62,690 nt of DNA from a virus, in IMG/VR virus record IMGVR_UViG_3300023296_000161, positions 1-62,690 of that record. One strand, given 5' to 3'. Of the stretch, positions 41,713 to 47,897 are shown one piece after another (positions within the stretch are counted from its first letter, which is position 1; every line of letters begins with the position of its first letter). The notes under the pieces are model-generated. The model made no database searches. It was not told the origin of the DNA and saw nothing but the letters and a program-made list of their open reading frames with translations. A program made the translations under genes and the position numbers.

Positions 41713-42429
41713 ATGGTAAACACTAAGAAGAAGAACAAAGAGATCAATCACATCAATTTAGTAGCAGTTAAACCCATCACTGATAATCAGAAGGTGGTGT
41801 TTGAGTCGTTCAGTAAGGATAAGAACCAATTCTTATTTGGTGCTGCGGGTACAGGTAAGACGTTTTGTGCATTGTTCCTTGCATTGCAAGCAGTCATGGA
41901 TTTGAAGACCAAGTACGAGAAAGTAATTCTGGTTCGATCCCTTATTCCTACACGAGAGATTGGTTTCCTGCCGGGTGATGAGGAAGACAAGGCTGCACTC
42001 TATCAGGTGCCGTATCAGAACATGGTACAGTTTATGTTTGAGCAACCTAACGAACAGTCATTCAATAATCTATATGACCGCCTCAAGGGGCAGGGCACTC
42101 TCTACTTTCTATCAACCTCTTTTCTACGGGGGTTGACATTTGATAACGCAATCATCATAGTGGATGAGTGTCAGAACATGAACTTCCATGAGCTTGATAC
42201 TATTGTCACTCGTGTTGGGCAGGACTCAAAGATTATGTTCTGTGGTGATTTTGATCAGTCTGATTTACAGAGGACAAACGAGAAAAATGGTTTACATGAT
42301 TTTCTTCGAATATTGGAAGAGATGGAAGAATTTAACTGCACTGAATTTACTATCGGCGATATTGTACGCAGCGGGTTTGTTCGGTCTTATCTTATTAATA
42401 AGATTAAACTAGGAATAGGAATGGAATAA
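41713..42429 (+). CDS. phoH: PhoH-like P-loop ATPase
   Basis: 238 residues, AAGGATATATA before the ATG. FLFGAAGTGKTFCAL near residue 40 is the Walker A motif, and AIIIVDECQNMNFHEL near residue 145 is the Walker B motif with FCGDFDQSDL (sensor) after it, the standard PhoH order. PhoH ATPases are common in marine phages; the RNA helicase-like role in infection is not settled. One-base overlap with the lysozyme gene. Confidence 0.88.
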   Translation: MVNTKKKNKEINHINLVAVKPITDNQKVVFESFSKDKNQFLFGAAGTGKTFCALFLALQAVMDLKTKYEKVILVRSLIPTREIGFLPGDEEDKAALYQVPYQNMVQFMFEQPNEQSFNNLYDRLKGQGTLYFLSTSFLRGLTFDNAIIIVDECQNMNFHELDTIVTRVGQDSKIMFCGDFDQSDLQRTNEKNGLHDFLRILEEMEEFNCTEFTIGDIVRSGFVRSYLINKIKLGIGME

Positions 42430-42872
42430 TGGATTTACAAGTATTAAGAGAACAACTAGAAATTGATGAGGGTGTAAAATATGAAATCTATAATGATCAT
42501 CTGGGTTATGCTACTTTCGGCGTTGGCCATCTTGTCCTTGAGTCTGACCCCGAATATGGTCAAGAAATCGGAACATCAGTCGATGAGTCTAGAGTCATTG
42601 AGGCCTTCGAATCGGATTGCGAAAACGTCATGCGAGACTGCGATATCCTTTATTCGGACTTCGAAGACTTGCCCGAAGAAGCTCAGCAAGTGATTGCCAA
42701 TATGATGTTCAACATGGGACGCCCTCGCTTGAGTAAGTTTAAAGGTATGAAACGTGGTGTAGATGCTCGTGATTGGAATGTGGCCGCAGATGAGATGGTA
42801 GATAGTGGTTGGTACAAACAGGTCACCAATCGTGCAGACAGACTAGTTGAGAGGATTCGTGCGTTAGCATAA
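42429..42872 (+). CDS. T4-type lysozyme (GH24 endolysin)
   Basis: 147 residues. IDEGVKYEIYNDHLGYATFGVGH at residues 12-34 contains the catalytic Glu, Asp and Thr of T4 lysozyme (E11, D20, T26 equivalents). IANMMFNMG near residue 90 and the C-terminal helix are also conserved. No signal peptide, so a holin is needed for release. It cuts the glycan backbone of peptidoglycan. Confidence 0.85.
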   Translation: MDLQVLREQLEIDEGVKYEIYNDHLGYATFGVGHLVLESDPEYGQEIGTSVDESRVIEAFESDCENVMRDCDILYSDFEDLPEEAQQVIANMMFNMGRPRLSKFKGMKRGVDARDWNVAADEMVDSGWYKQVTNRADRLVERIRALA

Positions 42873-42874
42873 TT

Positions 42875-42882
42875 TATAAATA
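42875..42882 (+). promoter_or_regulatory. T4-type late promoter
   Basis: Exact TATAAATA 3 bases after the lysozyme stop and 22 bases before the ATG at 42904. Confidence 0.8.
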
Positions 42883-42903
42883 TATGACAAACGGAGATTA
42901 AAT

Positions 42904-43248
42904 ATGGCAACTTTCACAGTCACAAAAGTCACAACAAGACCTAACACTTCAACACAATGGCCACACGAAGTTCATGGTAGGTCTGGTTATGATGATATAT
43001 CAGAAAAAGTTTCCATAACTGTCAGTTATAGTGCCGATGAGTTAATTCAAACATTTGCAATTGTTTGGGCATCCAAAGAAGATTTCATCACCCATCGTCG
43101 GGGCATGGATAGCCGTGATGGTAAACTAAACACAAAACAGGATGAATTTAATACTTACATGGCAGCAAACAATATAACTGGTAGAGTTACAGATCAAGAT
43201 GATAAAGTTAGGGTCTTTAATGCTTCAAATAAAACTTGGGAATTATAG
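42904..43248 (+). CDS. Late hypothetical protein
   Basis: 114 residues with its own late promoter and GGAG before the ATG. Beta-rich start (FTVTKVTTRPNTSTQWPHE) and SITVSYSADELIQTFAIVW. No family recognised. Late, single-gene control suggests a virion or lysis-time product. Confidence 0.5.
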   Translation: MATFTVTKVTTRPNTSTQWPHEVHGRSGYDDISEKVSITVSYSADELIQTFAIVWASKEDFITHRRGMDSRDGKLNTKQDEFNTYMAANNITGRVTDQDDKVRVFNASNKTWEL

Positions 43249-43264
43249 GAATAGAAATTAAATA

Positions 43265-43978
43265 ATGTTTAATCATGTAGGGGTGGAGTTGCAACCTATA
43301 ACGGCAACTAACCATGACGGTATACGACTATACGAGACACCAGAGGGTAATAGGTATCCATCAATCACAACGGTTCTATCAGTCCGTAACAAGAAGGGAC
43401 TGATGGAGTGGCGTAAAAGGGTAGGTAATGAAGTTGCTAATCATATAGCAAGGACTGCTGCTAATCGTGGCACTAAGGTTCATCAGATGTGTGAAGATTA
43501 TCTCAACAACATGGAGTTCAATTTTCCTGATGAGTGGGCGAAACACAAAAGCAATTTCTTGCCCTACTGCCTTTTTAGTCAATTAAAGTCTGTTATATGC
43601 AATATAGATAACATTTATGCTCAAGAAGCAGGACTCTATAGTGATAAATATAAGGTAGCGGGAAGGGTTGATTGTATTGCAGAGTACAATGGTGTACCAT
43701 CGATTATCGACTTCAAGACATCAACTAAAGAGCGTAAAGATGAGTATAATGAAAGTTATTACATTCAGGGTTCTGCATATGCAGAAATGTTCGGGGAACG
43801 AACAGGGATAGAAATCTCTCAAGTAGTTATTTTAGTAGTAACAGCTGATGGAACTGTCCAAGAATTTGTTAAAGAAAAGTATGATTATTTAGATGCTCTT
43901 GTAGAAACCGTTGCAGAATGGAGTAAACAGAATGAAACATCTAATAGCAATACTGGCGGTGTTTCTGCTGCTGGGTAG
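43265..43978 (+). CDS. PD-(D/E)XK exonuclease (RecB/Cas4/MGME1-like)
   Basis: 237 residues. RGTKVHQMCEDYL near residue 69 supplies the early His/Glu, and AGRVDCIAEYNGVPSIIDFKTSTK near residue 136 is the D...D-x-K nuclease core. YNESYYIQGSAYAEM (QxxxY) near residue 163 completes the RecB-like motif set. It is a common marine T4-like exonuclease, probably used in recombination or host DNA turnover. Confidence 0.8.
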   Translation: MFNHVGVELQPITATNHDGIRLYETPEGNRYPSITTVLSVRNKKGLMEWRKRVGNEVANHIARTAANRGTKVHQMCEDYLNNMEFNFPDEWAKHKSNFLPYCLFSQLKSVICNIDNIYAQEAGLYSDKYKVAGRVDCIAEYNGVPSIIDFKTSTKERKDEYNESYYIQGSAYAEMFGERTGIEISQVVILVVTADGTVQEFVKEKYDYLDALVETVAEWSKQNETSNSNTGGVSAAG

Positions 43979-44306
43979 TCAAACCTCAGCGCAAGAAACA
44001 ATTCCAGCACCAGAATATTTAGAAACCCTGCCGGAATTTACTTTGTTAAATAAACCCGTAGTATGTGGGCCCACGAAAGCAATTCTTGACAAAATTGCAG
44101 AGTTTAATGAAACCCCGGCCGCTGCATGGATTGATGCAGAACGAGGTGATACTGTTATGTTCTATATAAACGAGAACACGGGCACAACTACCATAGTAGA
44201 ACAGTCGGGTGAAATAATGTGTATTATCAGTCAGGGAATGGGTGGAGTTGTAGTTGCGCCTCCAAAAAAAATTAAAGGGTTGCCAATAAAGTACTTGACA
44301 TTCTAG
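43932..44306 (+). CDS. Small exported protein
   Basis: 124 residues in another frame inside the end of the exonuclease gene, from the ATG at 43932. The signal peptide MKHLIAILAVFLLLGSQTSA is clear, with cleavage after about residue 20. The mature part has two Cys (VVCGPT, IMCIIS) that may form a disulfide. Its end overlaps the next promoter. The function is unknown; a periplasmic product is predicted. Confidence 0.6.
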   Translation: MKHLIAILAVFLLLGSQTSAQETIPAPEYLETLPEFTLLNKPVVCGPTKAILDKIAEFNETPAAAWIDAERGDTVMFYINENTGTTTIVEQSGEIMCIISQGMGGVVVAPPKKIKGLPIKYLTF

Positions 44307-44340
44307 TCTGGGTGTGGTATTGTAAGATATCATTTGATGA
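44288..44340 (+). repeat. Duplicated promoter segment, copy 1
   Basis: This stretch is a near copy of 44514-44566: AAAGTACTTGACATT, TAGTCTG, TGGTAT, TAAGATA and ATTTGATGA occur in the same order and spacing. Copy 1 drives the small membrane gene at 44379; copy 2 drives the tmRNA. Confidence 0.75.
44295..44323 (+). promoter_or_regulatory. Early sigma70-type promoter
   Basis: TTGACA at 44295-44300, 17-base spacer, TATTGT at 44318-44323. It lies in duplicated segment copy 1. Confidence 0.7.
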
Positions 44341-44378
44341 GGAGATTAATATGGTAATAGAAATATCGGGAGATTCAG

Positions 44379-44513
44379 ATGAAGAACCCCTTAGTAAAAA
44401 AAATATCAGTGTTAATGTTTAAGCTATACCTTATATGGAGTGTATGTGCTGATATTCTATTGATTTCTGGTATTATTGCTTTACTTCTTGGTTATGGTAA
44501 AATTTCTTTTTAA
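44379..44513 (+). CDS. Small membrane protein
   Basis: 44 residues, GGGAG 6 bases before the ATG. A basic start (MKNPLVKKISVLMFK) is followed by one membrane segment (CADILLISGIIALLLGYG). I recall similar small proteins in other T4-like marine phages. A 23-codon frame at 44351 after GAGGAG overlaps its start and could be a leader. Confidence 0.5.
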   Translation: MKNPLVKKISVLMFKLYLIWSVCADILLISGIIALLLGYGKISF

Positions 44514-44566
44514 AAAGTACTTGACATTTTAGTCTGAATATGGTATAAATAAGATACAATTTGATG
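44514..44566 (+). repeat. Duplicated promoter segment, copy 2
   Basis: Copy of 44288-44340. The main change turns the -10 region into TATAAATA, so this copy has both sigma70 and late-promoter features. Confidence 0.75.
44521..44551 (+). promoter_or_regulatory. Hybrid sigma70 / late promoter of the tmRNA gene
   Basis: TTGACA at 44521-44526, 17-base spacer, TATAAATA at 44544-44551. The expected start near 44556 fits the start of the acceptor piece. Confidence 0.8.
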
Positions 44567-44618
44567 ATACGAATTGATAGCTGAACTGGACGGGGCTTCG
44601 ATGCCCCCACCTCCACCA
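44556..44618 (+). ncRNA. ssrA: Permuted tmRNA, acceptor (tRNA-like 3') piece
   Basis: The stretch ends in a T-arm (GGGGC-TTCGAT-GCCCC, 44592-44607), acceptor strand CACCTCC (44608-44614), discriminator A and encoded CCA (44616-44618). CACCTCC pairs with GGGGGTG at 45193-45199, giving 7 pairs with G-T at the third pair. That G3-U70 pair is the identity element for alanine charging. The order acceptor piece first, coding piece second is the permuted two-piece tmRNA of alphaproteobacteria. The T loop has only 6 bases, one less than usual. The 5' end is placed from the promoter. Confidence 0.85.
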
Positions 44619-44645
44619 AGTTAGAACCCTTGACTTCCACCTTTT

Positions 44646-44653
44646 TATAAATA
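44646..44653 (+). promoter_or_regulatory. T4-type late promoter for the HNH gene
   Basis: Exact TATAAATA in the tmRNA intervening segment, 27 bases before the endonuclease ATG at 44681. Confidence 0.7.
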
Positions 44654-44680
44654 GGTGTGAAAAGGGGGATAAGAAAGGAT

Positions 44681-45247
44681 ATGAAAACACAAACTATTGA
44701 ATGTTCTGCTTGTAATATTAGTTTTGATAAAGAATTGAAGGAAATTACAAGACAGAAAAAAAGGGGTAGAACCAACTTTTATTGTTCGCTTTCTTGTGCT
44801 GGAAAACCATCAAGATATAATCCTTGGGTTTCTAGCAAAGAGAACAAAGAAAATATCTCAAAATATTCTAATAATCGGGTTGATGAATATACTGATTTTA
44901 GGGAATATATGAGAAGGGCAAATAAAAGGGATAAGGTTGTTGATTTGGATTTACCTTACCTAAAAGAGTTATGGGAACTACAAGACGGAAAGTGTGCTTA
45001 CACCAAAGTCAAATTGGAACATCCAACAGCTATGCAATCTACTGAACGATATAATTATATGTCTTCGCTTGATAGGATAGACAACTCAAAGGGTTATATC
45101 AAAGGAAATGTTCAATATGTTAGTGTTTCTGTAAATTGGTTGAAGAACAGAATGGATGACAACCACCTAGCAGAGTTTTTTGAAATAGTTTCGGGGGTGA
45201 CATGGGATCGACAGGCAGGGACGGATGAGTGGAGAATTGTGGATTGA
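44681..45247 (+). CDS. HNH homing endonuclease inside the tmRNA intervening segment
   Basis: 188 residues from the ATG at 44681 (AAAGGA just upstream). A zinc-ribbon-like start (CSACNISF...FYCSLSC) is followed by an HNH-type core: KCAYTKVKLEH near residue 107 and SLDRIDNSKGYIKGNVQYVS near residue 130. It occupies nearly all of the segment removed from the permuted tmRNA precursor, and its last 18 codons and stop lie inside the tmRNA coding piece. It therefore does not break mature tmRNA, as expected for a mobile gene that has settled in a spliced-out spacer. Confidence 0.75.
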   Translation: MKTQTIECSACNISFDKELKEITRQKKRGRTNFYCSLSCAGKPSRYNPWVSSKENKENISKYSNNRVDEYTDFREYMRRANKRDKVVDLDLPYLKELWELQDGKCAYTKVKLEHPTAMQSTERYNYMSSLDRIDNSKGYIKGNVQYVSVSVNWLKNRMDDNHLAEFFEIVSGVTWDRQAGTDEWRIVD

Positions 45248-45340
45248 TCGCCTTATAGGTCAAAAACTATAGATGCAAACGATAACGTATCTTATGAGGA
45301 TTTTGCACTAGCTGCATAATCTTTCGGAGTTTTTTTGGGA
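45193..45340 (+). ncRNA. ssrA: Permuted tmRNA, coding (mRNA-like 5') piece
   Basis: It begins GGGGGTGACATGGGATCGACAGG split as acceptor strand GGGGGTG (45193-45199) and the conserved D-arm region (TGGGATCGACAGG). A hairpin region (TTATAGG...CTATAG) precedes the tag frame with the resume codon GCA at 45275. After the tag stop come TCTTTCGGAG and two T runs (45331-45337 and 45342-45348) that may end transcription. The 3' end is approximate. Mature tmRNA would form from this piece and the acceptor piece by pairing. The piece overlaps the end of the HNH gene. Confidence 0.88.
45275..45319 (+). other. tmRNA tag reading frame (ANDNVSYEDFALAA)
   Basis: GCA AAC GAT AAC opens the tag, and GCA CTA GCT GCA TAA closes it. 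The encoded peptide is ANDNVSYEDFALAA. AND(N) at the start and ALAA at the end are typical of alphaproteobacterial tags, and ALAA is the ClpXP degradation signal. So tagged proteins would be degraded, not merely released. Confidence 0.9.
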
Positions 45341-45392
45341 GTTTTTTTCTTAGCAACAGGATAAAAAACTTCCACTTTATTCAAAAAAGGTC

Positions 45393-45421
45393 TTGACAAA
45401 TAACTAATAACCTGTTATACT
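45393..45421 (+). promoter_or_regulatory. Early sigma70-type promoter before the hammerhead ribozyme
   Basis: TTGACA at 45393-45398, 17-base spacer, TATACT at 45416-45421. The expected start near 45428 is the first base of ribozyme stem I. Confidence 0.8.
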
Positions 45422-45427
45422 CTGTAA

Positions 45428-45487
45428 ACAATGTCACTGATGAGTTTGTGAAATCCAAACGAAACACTTTGTGTCTGGCAATATTGT
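45428..45487 (+). ncRNA. Type I hammerhead ribozyme in the 5' leader
   Basis: All core parts are present. CTGATGA at 45437-45443. Stem II GTTTG/CAAAC (45444-45448 with 45456-45460). GAA at 45461-45463. Stem III ACAC/GTGT (45464-45467 with 45471-45474, loop TTT). Cleavage site after C45475. Stem I TGTCA/TGGCA (45432-45436 with 45476-45480, one G-T pair), extended by ACAA/TTGT (45428-45431 with 45484-45487) across an ATA bulge. Open ends in stem I make it type I. Self-cutting would remove the first 48 bases of the predicted mRNA and leave a 5'-OH end upstream of the gene at 45521. Confidence 0.9.
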
Positions 45488-45520
45488 CAAAAACATCATC
45501 TTGAAAGGATGAATTATAGT

Positions 45521-45787
45521 ATGGCTACAACTACAACTTCGAAGGCAACTAAGGTTATTGCCGCTCTCGAAAACGGTAATGAACTTACTGCGAAGCAGAT
45601 TAGCGCACGTTATGGCGTTAAGAATGTCCGAGCATTGATGAGTTCTCTTCGTATGCAGGGATATCCTGTATACCTCAACAAGCGGGTTAGCTCGTTTGAT
45701 GGTGTAACTTACAACAAGTACCGCCTTGGTACTGCAACTCGTGCTGTGATTGCGGCGGGTTATCGCTCTCTTGCACAGGGTGTCTAA
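45521..45787 (+). CDS. Winged-helix DNA-binding protein, abundant marine phage type
   Basis: 88 residues from the ATG at 45521; ATG 45509 is in frame but too close to AAAGGA. TSKATKVIAALENGNELTAK, then QISARYGVKNVRALMSSLR, is a helix-turn-helix, and YPVYLNKR with YNKYRLG form the wing. The family is frequent in marine T4-like phages. Its mRNA begins with a hammerhead ribozyme, and a GC-rich hairpin follows, so it seems to be a separately controlled small transcript. It may regulate phage or host genes. Confidence 0.65.
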   Translation: MATTTTSKATKVIAALENGNELTAKQISARYGVKNVRALMSSLRMQGYPVYLNKRVSSFDGVTYNKYRLGTATRAVIAAGYRSLAQGV

Positions 45788-45826
45788 TTAAACACCACTA
45801 CTAACGGGTGATGCCGTAATACATCC

Positions 45827-45851
45827 GAGGGGGGCCCACGGTTAGCCCCTC
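45827..45851 (+). terminator. GC-rich hairpin, probable terminator or attenuator
   Basis: GAGGGG at 45827-45832 pairs with CCCCTC at 45846-45851. ACCTTTAATTAATTT follows with a weak T tract. An alternative pairing, CTAAC (45811-45815) with GTTAG (45841-45845), uses the loop of this hairpin. The two forms cannot easily coexist. Confidence 0.5.
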
Positions 45852-45879
45852 ACCTTTAATTAATTTACAAGAGTACAAA

Positions 45880-46098
45880 ATGGCATTAAACACATCAAAG
45901 ACATTTTCAATGGAAATTGAACGTCTTGCAATAGACAAGAACATCTCGCATATGGATGCAGTTCTTGATTATTGCCACCGTCAAGATATTGAGCCCGATA
46001 CTGTGGGCAGTCTTATTTCCAAAAGTCTCAAAGAGAAGATTGAGGCTAATGCACGGGAACTTAATTTTCTACCGAAACAAGCACAACTCCCAATATGA
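45880..46098 (+). CDS. 33: Late transcription co-activator (T4 gp33-like)
   Basis: 72 residues. KTFSMEIERLAIDKNISHMDAVLDY, then IEPDTVGSLISKSLKEKIE and ELNFLPKQAQ, match the gp33 family of marine T4-like phages. In T4, gp33 binds the polymerase beta flap and, with the gp55 sigma and the sliding clamp, starts transcription at TATAAATA. Many such promoters occur in this window, so it is a key regulator here. Coupled to the next gene by a 4-base overlap. Confidence 0.75.
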   Translation: MALNTSKTFSMEIERLAIDKNISHMDAVLDYCHRQDIEPDTVGSLISKSLKEKIEANARELNFLPKQAQLPI

Positions 46099-46217
46099 AA
46101 TATGAATTAAAAGTTCCAAACGGAACATACACGGCAAATAATTTATTTGTTCTGTTCTTCGATGTATTCACACACAGACTGTATCATTTAATCAAAGACA
46201 GAAAGTTTATGGACTGA
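46095..46217 (+). CDS. Very small hypothetical protein
   Basis: 40 residues, coupled to gp33 (ATGA) and to the next gene (TGATG). MKYELKVPNGTYTANNLFVLF resembles a beta start and a helix. The overlaps on both sides support it as a real gene; no family recognised. Confidence 0.4.
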   Translation: MKYELKVPNGTYTANNLFVLFFDVFTHRLYHLIKDRKFMD

Positions 46218-46363
46218 TGAAACATCTAAAGGAAAACAACACTAACTATTTTATGCACCTTGCTCATGCATGGGCTATGGCTACTGTTCTAATTATTCAT
46301 GGGGTAATCCCCTGCATTTTAACTGATTGGGTATCGAAGCGTATCTGTAATGGAACCGATTGA
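46217..46363 (+). CDS. DUF6356-like small membrane protein
   Basis: 48 residues. HLKENNTNYFMHLAHAWAMA, then IIHGVIPCIL, is the pattern of the DUF6356 family. One membrane segment (residues 17-36). Function unknown. It overlaps gp59 by 14 bases. Confidence 0.6.
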   Translation: MKHLKENNTNYFMHLAHAWAMATVLIIHGVIPCILTDWVSKRICNGTD

Positions 46364-46931
46364 CGTTTATCTAATGTATTGTGCTATGAAGGCACACTTT
46401 GGTAAGAGTGACTATGACTTTGTAACATACAAGGGCAAGACTCGTATCAAGCGTGACACCTTCTATAAACGTAAAGACAGGTCGTTTTTCGTTAGGTTGG
46501 CTCGCAAGTACAAGACAGAAGAACAAATCAAAAATTACTTTGTAGCAAACTTCATTAGGGATAAGAAGGGGTATATTGCCAACTTCAATGATGATAACTA
46601 TGATGCATGGAAACTGAAACGTCAGGGTTTCTTTGATTTGTTTGATGTTGAGATGAAACCTCTGGTAGAGGCATTTGAGGATTTGTTCAAAATAGAAAAT
46701 GGACAACATCCCAAATTAATGAAAGAGTTTCTGGGTGGCCGGGTGTCATTAGAAACAATCATCATATTGGATGAGTTAGTGAATTATTCACAATCTTGGA
46801 ATAAACAATTAGAGGATGACATCATATGGATTGATTTAAGAAATCTGATGAATAATTACAAAAGGTTCTTGACAATTGATCAAGAACAGTATAAGATAAG
46901 ACTATTGAAACTCATAGAGGAGTCCAGTTGA
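46350..46931 (+). CDS. 59: Helicase loader (T4 gp59-like)
   Basis: 193 residues, close to the 217 of T4 gp59. DVYLMYCAMKAHFGKSDYDF at the start, FYKRKDRSFFVRLARKY near residue 39 and IILDELVNY near residue 138 follow the gp59 plan of two all-helical domains. It loads gp41 on gp32-covered forks; both partners are in this window. It lies with gp33 and gp32, as in T4. Confidence 0.75.
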   Translation: MEPIDVYLMYCAMKAHFGKSDYDFVTYKGKTRIKRDTFYKRKDRSFFVRLARKYKTEEQIKNYFVANFIRDKKGYIANFNDDNYDAWKLKRQGFFDLFDVEMKPLVEAFEDLFKIENGQHPKLMKEFLGGRVSLETIIILDELVNYSQSWNKQLEDDIIWIDLRNLMNNYKRFLTIDQEQYKIRLLKLIEESS

Positions 46932-47125
46932 TGGATAGAGTAGAAGGGTTCTTTGAGGCACGGTGCCGGGAACTAGAAAACGAAGTGAAGGCAATGCAAT
47001 TTGTCAACGCTGAGGTGTCGGTTAAAAACGACGAACTTTCGGAGCGAGTTAATCAGCTTGCTAATCGTCAACCCACTTGGCCCAAGGGTTATAAACCACA
47101 GCGCCGGTTTACTCCTAACAAGTAG
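46931..47125 (+). CDS. Small coiled-coil protein
   Basis: 64 residues from the ATG overlapping the gp59 stop. A helix with heptads (RELENEVKAMQFVNAEVS) is followed by a basic, proline-containing tail (PTWPKGYKPQRRF). It ends 8 bases before tRNA-Thr. No family recognised. Confidence 0.45.
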   Translation: MDRVEGFFEARCRELENEVKAMQFVNAEVSVKNDELSERVNQLANRQPTWPKGYKPQRRFTPNK

Positions 47126-47132
47126 ATGGTAA

Positions 47133-47206
47133 TCCGGTATAGTATAATGGTATTACAGTAGATTTGTAATCTTCTAATGGTGGTTCGATTCCATCTACCG
47201 GAACCA
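47133..47206 (+). tRNA. tRNA-Thr (TGT)
   Basis: Acceptor TCCGGTA pairs with TACCGGA; the discriminator is A and CCA is encoded (47204-47206). The anticodon loop TTTGTAA gives TGT at 47165-47167, reading ACA. The anticodon stem has one T-T mismatch. T-arm GGTGG-TTCGATT-CCATC. Confidence 0.85.
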
Positions 47207-47222
47207 ATTTCAAGGACAAAAT

Positions 47223-47897
47223 ATGAAAGTAAAAATGACATCACATTCTACACCAGATAACATTATTGGTGTGGATGATGCACAGGAGCTCATCGCATAT
47301 TGCGCTAGAGTATCTAATCCTGGCAATCAGAACAATAAAGATACTAGCGAGAAACTGGTCAAGTATCTTATCAAGCACAAGCACTGGTCACCCCTAGAGA
47401 TGGTCAGTGCGTGTATTGAGATTGAGACAACAAGAGATATTGCACGACAGATTCTACGTCACCGCTCATTTTCGTTTCAAGAGTTCAGCCAACGGTATGC
47501 AGACCCTACCAAGGATTTGTCTTTTGAAGCAAGAGAAGCTCGACTGCAAGACCCAATCAATCGACAGAACAGTGTTGATCTGGACAGTGATGATGAGAAA
47601 CATAATCGATTGAATGAAGACTTCCGTATGAAGCAACATGTGTTGTGGCGTCAGGCAGAAGAAATATACAAGTGGGCAGTTGACAAAGGTATTGCAAAGG
47701 AACAGGCTCGTGCAGTTCTACCAGAGGGTATGACTGTATCTCGCCTATACATGAATGGCACCCTGCGCTCATGGGTACACTACATTGACCTAAGAAGCGC
47801 AAATGGTACTCAGAAGGAACATCAGGAGATTGCACAGGCCTGTGCCCGTGAGATTGCAAAGATTTTCCCCATCATGACGGATATCAGCATTGTCTAA
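47223..47897 (+). CDS. thyX: FAD-dependent thymidylate synthase
   Basis: 224 residues. RHRSFSFQEFSQRY at residues 79-92 is the ThyX motif (RHRxxSxxExSxRY) that binds FAD and dUMP. SPLEMVSACIEIE and PEGMTVSRLYMNGTLRSW are also conserved. It methylates dUMP to dTMP with methylenetetrahydrofolate and NADPH. With NrdA/B and dCMP deaminase it supplies dNTPs for phage DNA. Confidence 0.93.
   Translation: MKVKMTSHSTPDNIIGVDDAQELIAYCARVSNPGNQNNKDTSEKLVKYLIKHKHWSPLEMVSACIEIETTRDIARQILRHRSFSFQEFSQRYADPTKDLSFEAREARLQDPINRQNSVDLDSDDEKHNRLNEDFRMKQHVLWRQAEEIYKWAVDKGIAKEQARAVLPEGMTVSRLYMNGTLRSWVHYIDLRSANGTQKEHQEIAQACAREIAKIFPIMTDISIV

Noticed and set aside
44351-44422. 23-codon frame after GAGGAG in front of the small membrane gene
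   Set aside because: Good ribosome site but no conserved sequence; mentioned only as a possible leader.
44592-44618. tmRNA 3' end as a phage attachment site (integration into host ssrA)
   Set aside because: No integrase is seen, the genome is T4-like and lytic in type, and the matching 5' coding piece with tag is present downstream, so this is a full permuted gene.
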